From the NCBI RefSeq assembly GCF_900172355.1, contig NZ_FWFZ01000031.1, positions 1 through 36,144 of the forward strand: a stretch of 36,144 nucleotides of DNA. Direction: 5' to 3'. Below the pieces are notes generated by a model that searched no databases, was not told the origin of the DNA, and worked only from the letters and a program-made list of their open reading frames with translations. The DNA is from Roseisalinus antarcticus (GTDB lineage Bacteria; Pseudomonadota; Alphaproteobacteria; Rhodobacterales; Rhodobacteraceae). The position numbers and the translations under genes are program-made. This document shows positions 30,312 through 36,144 of this stretch, in pieces; the first letter of the stretch is position 1, and every line of letters starts with the position of its first letter.

Positions 30312-32773
30312 TACATATTCCTCCGGCCCATGGCCACCGCCCTCGAGATATCCGCCGCGATCTGCGTGCGGCTTTTGCGGAAGCTCTCGGCATCTCGCGC
30401 GTTGATGGCGACATTCACGATTGGCGCGGATGCCTGTTCCTGGCCATAGCCCTGCGCTTCGCGGCGCGAGAGCACCCGTTCGCCCCGTTGCAGGATGGCT
30501 GGGACCTCGTCATGGCGAAGGCCCGCAAAACCGGAACTGGACCCGACGCCAGCCATGCCCCCGCTGTGCATCCGCGGCGCATTTGCAAACGCCATCGCCG
30601 GAACCATCCGACCGGGTGCAGGGCCACCGACCACGCCACCCGCATGAAAGATGTTGGCAAACATCCCGCCCATGTTGCCGAGCGCGCCAGAAAGAGCCTT
30701 GGACAGAGGCCCGAGGATGAACTTGCGCGCGCCGATCTTCGCCAGGTCCGCGATCAGTGACGTCGTCAGATCCCTGAACGACAGCTTGCCAGTCTTCACG
30801 AATGTATCGATCGCGTTCTCGGCCGACTGGAACGCACCGACCAGTGCATCGCCGATCTGCGCGCCGGTCTCCATCGCGCCCTTCGCGTAATCCGACAGCT
30901 TCGCCGAAACGGCGGCCCAGCCGGTCAGCGCCGCCTCCGCGCCCGCCTTGCTGTCACCGCCCGCCTTCTGGCCCGCCGCGCCCGCTGCATTTGCAGACGC
31001 GGTGACCTCGTCGAGCGTCTCCTCAAGGCGAACCGCCGGAGGAACCGCGTCATCAAGCGCTGTGCCGGTGCCAGTCACCAACTCCTTTAGCCGCTCCCAC
31101 GCGGTCATCGGACCCTGTGCCGCCTGCGCCAGCATAACAGCCGCCTCGCCGTAGCCATCGGACCGACCGCGCGCGGCATCGGCCATGCCGCTGAACCGAT
31201 CCGTCCGACCGAGATATTCGACACCTGCAGCCGCCCGGAACGCATCGCCCGCCGCCGTGCCCGCCTCGGCTGCCGCACCGGTGAACGGATTGGTGACACC
31301 GGGCAGATCGACCGGACCGAGCGTGCCGATCGAAAGGCCACCTTCGCCCGTCGCCCATCCCGGCAGTAGCTCCAGCGCCGCATTCAGAGCCGTGATGAAG
31401 CTGTTAATCCGCGTGATCACCCCGTTGATCATCGACTCAACGCCATCGATCAGCGCGTTCGCAGCCTGGAAGGTGAAGTCCCCGATCGCCCGCGGCAGCA
31501 TCGACCAGGTGGCTTTGACCGCATCATAGGCCCCAACAAAGGCACCGACCGTGCTGTTTGCCCACCGAACGATCGCGTCCGACGTCGCCTGCAACCCGTC
31601 ATAGATCGTGGCCTGCATCGCGGCCCAGCCAGACTCGATCCGCGCCCAGGACGCAGAGGCGCTCAGACTGATCCGGTTCCAGGCCTCGGCCGCCACGTCC
31701 TTCAGCAACGACATGGCCTCACCAAAGCCACCCGCCGCCTTCACCAGCTTGCCGAACTGGTAGATCAGTTCGCCCGCACCGACGATGAGTGCCCCGATCC
31801 CGGTGCGGACCAGCGCGCCACGCAGGAACACCAGCGCGGTTGCAAGACCGCGTACTGACAGGGCAGCCGCCGCCATCCCCGCCACCCAGCGTCCGGCCAG
31901 AAAGCCCACGAAGGTCGCAGCATAAGTGGTCAAGCGCCCGATGTTCTCGAACAGGCCCCGGATCGCAATGCCGAGGGGTCCGGTGCGGCTGGCCATCGCG
32001 GCCATGGCTTCTGCGACCGCCTCCAGCGCAGGGGCCGCCGCAACGGCCAGTTGGTTCGACAGGCCCCGCCAGATCAACCCGAGCCGCGAGATCGCATCGT
32101 TGGTGCGTTCGATCTGGTCGGCATCAGCTTCCGAGACGACAACTCCAAAGGCTCGCACGTCCTCCGTCGCCTGGCGCAGCGTGGCCGTATCCACCCGCTG
32201 CATCGCAATGAAGGCCCGGTCTCCAAACAGCTGGCTGAACAATGCCGCCTGCTCTGAGGCCGAGGCGTTGGCGCGGATGGCCTGCGAGACTGCATCGATC
32301 CGCTGATCAAGCGGCAAGCGCAGCAATGCCTGGGCGTTGAGACCCAAACGCTCGATCGCCTTGGCCGCCGGTCCGCCACCATTCTCCGCGAAAAGCGACA
32401 AGCGCCGCGTCAGGCGTGCGGCACCACCCTCGATCTCGGAAAAACGCGCGCCCGATAGTTCGGCGGCACGCTCCAACACCTGGATGCTTTCCACCGTCGT
32501 GCTGAGCGATTGCGCCAGCTTCGCCTGCGCATCGACCACCTGCAGCCCATTGCGCACCATGGCGACCCCGGCCGCCGTAGCAGCGGCGACAGCCGCCGCA
32601 GCGGCAATCTTAACGCGCCGTGAGAACGCCGCCATGCGGGCATTCGCGGCCTCCATCTCGCGGCTGAGGCGCCCGAAGCCGCGGGCACCGGCTTCGCCAA
32701 CCCCTTCCAGTTCGGCGCGCACCTGTCGTCCGCCGACCGCCGCAAGGCGGACAGAAACGCGTTTTTCAGCCAT
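30311..32773 (-). CDS. Phage tail tape measure protein
   Basis: An 820-residue Ala-rich, mostly helical protein that sets tail length and lines the tube before DNA passage. The N-terminus has long amphipathic helices with an Ala-rich hydrophobic segment (about 57-75). The central part has several membrane-seeking helices (YAATFVGFLAGRWVAGMAAA and following). The C-terminal LSFRDLTTSLIADLAKIGAR, then GPLSKAL and HAGGVVGG, is typical of lambda-family tape measure C-termini. At about 3 bases per 1.5 angstrom of helix the tail would be roughly 120 nm. The start overlaps the end of the frame T product, as expected for the G/GT-tape measure arrangement. Confidence 0.9.
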   Translation of the reverse strand: MAEKRVSVRLAAVGGRQVRAELEGVGEAGARGFGRLSREMEAANARMAAFSRRVKIAAAAAVAAATAAGVAMVRNGLQVVDAQAKLAQSLSTTVESIQVLERAAELSGARFSEIEGGAARLTRRLSLFAENGGGPAAKAIERLGLNAQALLRLPLDQRIDAVSQAIRANASASEQAALFSQLFGDRAFIAMQRVDTATLRQATEDVRAFGVVVSEADADQIERTNDAISRLGLIWRGLSNQLAVAAAPALEAVAEAMAAMASRTGPLGIAIRGLFENIGRLTTYAATFVGFLAGRWVAGMAAAALSVRGLATALVFLRGALVRTGIGALIVGAGELIYQFGKLVKAAGGFGEAMSLLKDVAAEAWNRISLSASASWARIESGWAAMQATIYDGLQATSDAIVRWANSTVGAFVGAYDAVKATWSMLPRAIGDFTFQAANALIDGVESMINGVITRINSFITALNAALELLPGWATGEGGLSIGTLGPVDLPGVTNPFTGAAAEAGTAAGDAFRAAAGVEYLGRTDRFSGMADAARGRSDGYGEAAVMLAQAAQGPMTAWERLKELVTGTGTALDDAVPPAVRLEETLDEVTASANAAGAAGQKAGGDSKAGAEAALTGWAAVSAKLSDYAKGAMETGAQIGDALVGAFQSAENAIDTFVKTGKLSFRDLTTSLIADLAKIGARKFILGPLSKALSGALGNMGGMFANIFHAGGVVGGPAPGRMVPAMAFANAPRMHSGGMAGVGSSSGFAGLRHDEVPAILQRGERVLSRREAQGYGQEQASAPIVNVAINARDAESFRKSRTQIAADISRAVAMGRRNM

Positions 32774-33430
32774 GGGAATGATCCATCTGTTGGTTGAGTT
32801 TGGTGACCATCACCGCTTCGATGATCGGCAGCAGTTCCGCTGTGGCGGTGGGTGGCACGCCGAGCGCATCGGCGAGCGCCAGCGCGGCCGATAGGTCCCA
32901 GCCAGTCACGGCGCCGGGCAGCACCCGGAGCTGACCACCCAGGCGCCCAACCAGGTCCCAGACCTGCCAGCCCTCAAATGTGAGCGGCCGGTTTAGTCGT
33001 GCCGGGCAGTCTTGGCACGTCGCTTCGCAGCCCTCGCAGTATCGGTCGCCCCCGCCGAAGGACCATTCGGCGAGAGCGCGGAGACGTTTTTTTCCTGTTC
33101 CAGCAGCAGACCCTTCGAGACGTAGGTCAGCTGGAAGGCTTCAAAAATTGGCCAGATGTCGAGAAGCGCGTTCACAGCTTCCGGGCTGGGATCGATGGGG
33201 CTGCCGTTGGCGTCACCGATGCCCTCCCAAGCCATTGTGGCGCGGCGAGCGAGCGCCTTGGCAAAAGCCAAAGCCCGCTCTTCGTCGGAGGCACCGTCAG
33301 GCACCGCCTCCACGGCGGAGTCGCTGCGCGTCGCGACCATCAGCGCCGTGGTCAGGGGCCGGAGCTGCACACGTACGCCTGGCGCCAGATCATGCCAGCG
33401 CGGCGCGTTCGTCAGGTCAAGCGTCAGCAT
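32766..33430 (-). CDS. Tail assembly chaperone GT, produced by -1 ribosomal frameshift
   Basis: The zero frame is read from 33430 to the heptamer at 33092-33086. The ribosome then slips back one base and continues to the TGA at 32768-32766, giving about 221 residues. The -1 frame is open throughout and encodes RLRALAEWSFGGGDRYCEGC, then EATCQDCPARLNRPLT, FEGWQVWDLVGRLGGQLRVL and so on. The cysteines at 132, 135, 139 and 142 form a Cys-x2-Cys-x3-Cys-x2-Cys pattern that may bind zinc. Lambda-like phages need G and GT in fixed ratio to assemble tails on the tape measure protein. The last codons overlap the tape measure start. Confidence 0.82.
32993..33430 (-). CDS. Tail assembly chaperone G (zero-frame product)
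   Basis: A 145-residue product starting MLTLDLTNAPRWHDLAPGVR. The ATG at 33430 overlaps the tail tube stop (TGATG), which is why it is preferred to an upstream ATG at 33469. Residues 1-125 are the shared chaperone domain. The last 20 residues after the slippery site are Ala/Arg-rich and end in TAA, as typical of the non-shifted product. Position between tail tube and tape measure is diagnostic. Confidence 0.85.
   Translation of the reverse strand: MLTLDLTNAPRWHDLAPGVRVQLRPLTTALMVATRSDSAVEAVPDGASDEERALAFAKALARRATMAWEGIGDANGSPIDPSPEAVNALLDIWPIFEAFQLTYVSKGLLLEQEKNVSALSPNGPSAGATDTARAAKRRAKTARHD
33086..33092 (-). promoter_or_regulatory. -1 frameshift slippery site A AAA AAC
   Basis: In the zero frame the codons GAA AAA AAC (33094-33086) contain a canonical X-XXY-YYZ heptamer, 125 codons... 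measured from the 33469 frame position and 112 codons from the ATG at 33430. Both A-site and P-site tRNAs can re-pair after a one-base backward slip. The -1 frame stays open for 106 codons and ends by overlapping the tape measure start. No clear pseudoknot is apparent by eye directly downstream, but the region is GC-rich and could fold. Confidence 0.85.
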
Positions 33431-34368
33431 CAGTATACCTCGATATCGTTGATAAGGGTGGCAGTGCACATCCGGCCAACCACGCTGTCGCGCGCGGCCT
33501 GCCAGTCGAAGGTCGCCTGCACGCCCTGCGGACCGGAGATCTCGATCCGGGGGCGCGGCAGGTAGACGGCGTGGACCGTGAAGGTGAAGCTCGCGCCCGA
33601 AGGCAGGACGTAGGCAAACGTGAGCTCGCAGGGGTCACCATTGAAGGCCTGCGTCACCAGCGTTTGATCGGCAAAACGGACCTCGATCGAGCCGGTCAGC
33701 GCCGCAATGGACGGGTCCGCCCCGTCGATACGGCCGTCCGAGCGGATGGTTTCGATCCGGTCAAGATTGTTGGCATAGGCGATGTCCACCGACACGACAT
33801 TGCCAATGGCCGAGCCGTTCCGTGTGATCGATCCGTTGAAATGGCCAAAGCGTTTAAGTTCAAGAGCGGCGGGCGTGCCTGCACTTGTCGTTGTGCCCAC
33901 GGTCTCGCCTTGTGCCACGAGGCGGGCCGTCGCGGTCAGCAACCCCGCGCGCTGCATCTGCCAGCTGATCTGGTCGAGCACGCAGCCCGAATACATCGCA
34001 TAGCGCGGCACCTCTGGCATTCCGGTCTCTATCGACAGGCTGGGCAACGTCCAGGCACCAGACTGAAACGCGTGCGTCCAGGGGCCGGTTCCGGTCGTGG
34101 TTGGGTCACCAAAGGCAGCCTTCAGCCAGAACCCGAAGGCCTCGGCGTCGATCGGCACGACAATATCACCATCGGCCGTCACCGCATCCTTGATCGGCGC
34201 CAGCGGATCCCGGCCGTAGCCCAGCAGTTCGGAATTGAGCAGCGGCTGCTCCGCCCCCAGCGAAGTGCTGGCGAAGGGCATTTTCGTGAACCCGCCCACC
34301 GGGGGCGTTCCATAACTCGTCTCGAACGCAAGCGCCATCTGCGCCCGCGCCCCTTGGGCTCGTGCCAT
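33430..34368 (-). CDS. Phage major tail tube protein
   Basis: A 312-residue protein whose order (between tail terminator and G/GT) and composition (few charged residues, many Thr, Gly, Ser and Val, short beta strands) identify it as the tail tube subunit. Characteristic segments are MALAFETSYGTPP near the start and a C-terminal beta domain (SFTFTVHAVYLPRPRIEI, GVQATFDWQAA). The start has an AAGGAGACTGAT ribosome site. It forms stacked hexameric rings around the tape measure protein. No family name is certain; the assignment is by context plus fold character. Confidence 0.82.
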   Translation of the reverse strand: MARAQGARAQMALAFETSYGTPPVGGFTKMPFASTSLGAEQPLLNSELLGYGRDPLAPIKDAVTADGDIVVPIDAEAFGFWLKAAFGDPTTTGTGPWTHAFQSGAWTLPSLSIETGMPEVPRYAMYSGCVLDQISWQMQRAGLLTATARLVAQGETVGTTTSAGTPAALELKRFGHFNGSITRNGSAIGNVVSVDIAYANNLDRIETIRSDGRIDGADPSIAALTGSIEVRFADQTLVTQAFNGDPCELTFAYVLPSGASFTFTVHAVYLPRPRIEISGPQGVQATFDWQAARDSVVGRMCTATLINDIEVY

Positions 34369-34392
34369 ATCAGTCTCCTTGAATTGTTGGGA

Positions 34393-34812
34393 TCAGCCGA
34401 GCGGATCGGCCATGGAATAGTGCAGGACTACCGGAATGACGGCGGCCTTCAGGCTGGCCGCGCCCTCGACTGGCAGATCGACCGGGCGAGGCGCTTCCGC
34501 CTCGATCCAGTCGCAGAGACCGCCCAGAGTGCGGTCGGCGGCGAGCGCCGAGCCGATGCTGGCGGTCAGGGTATCGAAGGTGGCGTCACGGTCAGCACCC
34601 TGCACGACCGCCTCGATCTCGGCTCGGTGCTGGTAATGGTAGCGCAGAGGCGAGAGCGTGACCTCGGGATCCCCCGGTTCGCCGTCGCGCAAGATCAGCA
34701 CGCCAGAGGCAGGAATGCGCTCTGGCAGCACGTTGCCGCGCAAGGCTGTGGCGGGCAGTGCTTGCAGCAGGGTGTGCAGCACGGTGAGGATGGTTTCGCG
34801 AGTCGTGGGCAT
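34393..34812 (-). CDS. Tail terminator / minor tail protein
   Basis: A 139-residue protein with an N-terminal helix (RETILTVLHTLLQALPATAL) and a beta-alpha-beta core (GVLILRDGEPGDPEVTLSPL, then HYQHRAEIEAVVQG). These resemble the U-type tail terminators that cap the tube and join it to the head. It is immediately upstream of the tail tube gene with a 24-base gap. It is the last recognisable phage gene; everything further upstream (head-closure, capsid, portal, terminase) is absent. Confidence 0.72.
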   Translation of the reverse strand: MPTTRETILTVLHTLLQALPATALRGNVLPERIPASGVLILRDGEPGDPEVTLSPLRYHYQHRAEIEAVVQGADRDATFDTLTASIGSALAADRTLGGLCDWIEAEAPRPVDLPVEGAASLKAAVIPVVLHYSMADPLG

Positions 34813-34902
34813 TTTAGCTCTGTCTGTTTTATTTCAGCACAACAGCAACTTAGAAACCATTTCAGAACGCGAAAGCTCGAACGCAGCGTTCGACGCGAGG
34901 AT

Positions 34903-35010
34903 CAGAAACGGACTTTCGCTGCACTGTGCACGAACTCACACATTGCGGACAAAATGTGCCTTCGCTGCGCATGCGCCAATGTCCGGTTCTGTGAATCGTT
35001 CATAACAGTG
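34903..35010 (-). repeat. Dispersed intergenic repeat, copy D, at the right border of the phage module
   Basis: Positions 34913-34953 match copy B (12780-12820) in 36 of 41 positions (CTTTCGCTGCA, GTGCA, GAACTCACACA, TGCGGACAAA). The phage gene order ends just before it and non-phage genes begin just after it. It may therefore mark the recombination point at which the head half was lost. No other feature is visible in 34813-35057. Confidence 0.6.
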
Positions 35011-35057
35011 GATGGTGTCAGCAGCTCAATACTTCGCCGCTCTGAGCCTTATGTGGC

Positions 35058-35087
35058 GGCCACCTGAACAACGGATTTCAGGTGGCC
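35058..35087 (-). terminator. 11-bp stem-loop downstream of the membrane-anchor gene
   Basis: GGCCACCTGAA and TTCAGGTGGCC form a perfect 11-bp stem around the 8-base loop CAACGGAT. It ends 11 bases beyond the stop codon at 35099 on the minus strand. There is no T tract after it, so it is a strong hairpin terminator candidate without the uridine tail. Confidence 0.55.
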
Positions 35088-35098
35088 ACCGGAACTTA

Positions 35099-35713
35099 TC
35101 ACTCGCCGCGCACAATCTCGCTATAAGCACCGCTCAGTTGCAGCGTAACCGTCAGCTCGATGTCGTCGCGGTTTCGCCAGAACCAGCCGTGATCGCCCGC
35201 GAAAGGCGCTGTGATGCTGCCTTCGCCTGACGTTTCGCCGCGGCCTCTTTCATAAGTGACCTCGTCGCTGCCTGAGTGTGCATGAAGGTCGAAGTTGACC
35301 CTCCCACCAGTGGCGACCCAAGTGTAGCTCAGCGTGGCACCTTCCTCCATTGTCGCCTTGATCTCGGTCGACTCGCTGGGTGCGAGGGTGAAAGTGATCT
35401 CATCTTGCCACGCTTCTTGCGCATGGGCCGTTGAGACAAAAAGGCCAAAGATGTCATTCATGAGCGATGATGATTCATCACCACCATGAAGTGCTTCGTC
35501 AGCCGCCGCCTCTGCGTAGAGTTGCTGCTTGATCACGCCCATCTGGGTCAGGCCAAGAATGCTGCCCACGCCTGTCGGATCAGTGCCGTATTCTGCTGGC
35601 AGGTAGACCATGACGCCGATGGCCACGGCCCCAATCGCCGCGATAGCTGTTGAGCGGCGTAGTTGGGTGGATGTGGGTAGGTCTTCGAGTTTGGGTTGTG
35701 GTGCGTTATGCAT
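35099..35713 (-). CDS. Transmembrane anchor protein with periplasmic beta domain
   Basis: A 204-residue protein with a cytoplasmic N-terminus, one transmembrane helix at about 23-40 (TAIAAIGAVAIGVMVYLPAE) and a large periplasmic part ending in a beta-rich domain (GATLSYTWVATGGRVNFDLH, AGDHGWFWRNRDDIELTVTL). The histidine- and acid-containing stretches suggest metal contact. GGAG lies 8 bases before the start. Genes of this kind are found next to HupE/UreJ-type membrane protein genes, often near metal-efflux systems; here the HupE-like gene is 16 bases upstream. The function is not established. Confidence 0.72.
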   Translation of the reverse strand: MHNAPQPKLEDLPTSTQLRRSTAIAAIGAVAIGVMVYLPAEYGTDPTGVGSILGLTQMGVIKQQLYAEAAADEALHGGDESSSLMNDIFGLFVSTAHAQEAWQDEITFTLAPSESTEIKATMEEGATLSYTWVATGGRVNFDLHAHSGSDEVTYERGRGETSGEGSITAPFAGDHGWFWRNRDDIELTVTLQLSGAYSEIVRGE

Positions 35714-35729
35714 TATTTTTCTCCAATCT

Positions 35730-36019
35730 TTATGTGCTGGCGATGTAACCGGCTATCTGCTGGTACGTCAGAAGGATGCCGAGGAAGACCATAATCATGT
35801 TGGCGATTGCGCCTTGGCGCAGGAAATTCGGGCTTCGTCGCCAATAACCCATGACGATCAGGATCACGAACAGAGCTAGCAATTGCCCCACTTCGACGCC
35901 CACATTGAAGGCAAGAAGGTTGGCCAACAGCCCGTCGTCGGAGACTTCATATTCGATGATTTTGGACGCGAGACCCGTGCCATGGAACAGACCGAAGATT
36001 AGGGTCGCAGCCTTTGTCC
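35730..36019 (-). pseudogene. HupE/UreJ-family membrane protein, N-terminal part lost
   Basis: The visible C-terminal 95 or so residues contain the family motif FGLFHGTGLASKI, whose histidine is a proposed metal contact, then two to three transmembrane helices (VEVGQLLALFVILIVMG and GAIANMIMVFLGILLTYQQI). Full proteins have 200-380 residues. Upstream of TKAATLIFG the frame continues for about a dozen unrelated codons and meets a TAA at about 36073-36075, so the 5' part has been replaced by other DNA at about 36019. The gene is probably inactive, or this is a rearrangement border. HupE-type proteins are Ni/Co or other metal permeases. Confidence 0.7.
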
Positions 36020-36144
36020 TGAATCGGTGACTTCGCAGTCGACATTTGTTGATTTACCTATTGAGGTAAAGCACTTAGCCTTCATCTGAGATTAACCCTG
36101 CAGGTGAGCTCAGATGACCGACTTTATTGTCAAGAAACTGCCCT
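36020..36144 (+). mobile_element. Probable mobile-element end at the right edge (partial)
   Basis: Homology to the HupE-type protein ends near 36019 and a new plus-strand transcription unit begins. Two strong inverted repeats lie in this 125-base leader: TTTACCT-ATTG-AGGTAAA (36053-36070) and TCATCTGAG with CTCAGATGA (36082-36090 and 36109-36117). A ribosome site CAGGTGAG precedes an ATG at 36114. This fits an IS or other element inserted into the HupE-type gene. Its family cannot be named from what is visible. Confidence 0.4.
36114..36144 (+). CDS. Start of an unidentified reading frame, cut by the window edge
   Basis: ATG at 36114 opens MTDFIVKKLP and runs off the window. A good ribosome site (AGGTGAG, 6 bases upstream) supports a genuine start, and the start codon itself is inside the right arm of the 9-bp inverted repeat. 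If that repeat folds in the mRNA, the start would be sequestered. Only ten residues can be read, so no function is claimed. Confidence 0.35.
   Translation, partial: MTDFIVKKLP

Larger units (their letters stand above)
5821..34812 (-). mobile_element. Siphophage-type tail module (prophage remnant or tailocin), split by a 12-kb insert
   Basis: All phage genes lie on the minus strand in canonical order. From right to left they are tail terminator, tail tube, G/GT chaperones, tape measure, DUF2460 protein, holin-like, unknown, endolysin, spanins, DUF2163 hub, NlpC/P60, then (after the insert at about 12117-24256) the TIM-barrel megatron, tail fibre, and last a fibre-associated gene before the tRNA-derived att site. 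Order and families resemble the Rhodobacter gene transfer agent tail, with added lysis genes. No terminase, portal, capsid, replication or integrase gene is visible. Either the head half was deleted at the right border (34813-35010, a repeat copy) or the locus encodes a tail-only particle. Confidence 0.8.

Noticed and set aside
5969-34812. A true gene transfer agent cluster
   Set aside because: Added lysis genes, a tailspike fusion, collagen-like fibres and an att site, together with missing head genes, point to a prophage or tailocin derivative. The tail proteins are only related to GTA ones.
32980-35067. A 695-codon open frame on the plus strand opposite the tail tube and chaperone genes
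   Set aside because: It is a GC-rich antisense shadow: Arg/Pro-rich composition without family features, overlapping several well-supported minus-strand genes.

Overview
The window looks like a chromosomal segment of a marine alphaproteobacterium of the Rhodobacterales (Roseobacter group). The grounds are the codon and protein character, a siphophage tail module of the gene-transfer-agent type (DUF2460, DUF2163, NlpC/P60 and TIM-barrel megatron proteins), methylated-amine catabolism genes, and many decayed insertion sequences. No species is claimed. 

Layout: (1) 1-5.6 kb holds an IS end that cuts into an MttB-family methyltransferase gene. Divergent from it is an FAD-dependent dimethylglycine/sarcosine dehydrogenase-like gene, followed by an aldo/keto reductase. 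(2) 5.8 kb holds a 3' fragment of an initiator tRNA gene, read as a phage attachment site, beside a 23-bp palindrome and a terminator. (3) 5.97-12.06 kb (minus strand) is the distal part of a prophage tail module: two tail-fibre-type genes and the TIM-barrel tail protein. (4) 12.1-24.26 kb is about 12 kb of non-phage DNA: an IS200-type remnant, a LysR regulator, a SPW-protein / FMN glutamate synthase-like / ThDP enzyme / aldehyde dehydrogenase operon, a truncated DM13 gene with an IS256-family remnant, an AhpD-like / antiporter / MsrA operon, a frameshifted second LysR gene and a cytochrome P460-like gene. (5) 24.27-34.81 kb (minus strand) is the proximal part of the same tail module: NlpC/P60, DUF2163, lysis genes, a DUF2460-tailspike fusion, tape measure, frameshift-linked tail chaperones, tail tube and tail terminator. 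(6) 35.06-36.14 kb holds a membrane-anchor protein gene and a HupE/UreJ-type gene cut off by another probable mobile element. 

Blocks 3 and 5 are collinear on the minus strand: 34.8 down to 24.27, then 12.06 down to 5.97. The usual NlpC/P60-megatron neighbours are separated by block 4, so block 4 reads as an insertion into the phage module. The insert is bounded by GGAAC on both sides, a possible 5-bp target duplication. The module has tail, lysis and receptor-binding genes, but no capsid, portal, terminase, replication or integrase gene in view. It is either a truncated prophage or a tail-only particle of the F-type tailocin kind. 

The two LysR genes inside the insert are close paralogues. 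Each has nearly the same operator-like sequence at the same distance upstream, so one regulon may cover both ends of the metabolic block. The clearest recoding signal is a classical A AAA AAC slippery heptamer in the tail chaperone gene, which joins it to an otherwise unannotated -1 frame carrying a four-cysteine motif. All calls come from reading the sequence; no database searches were run.
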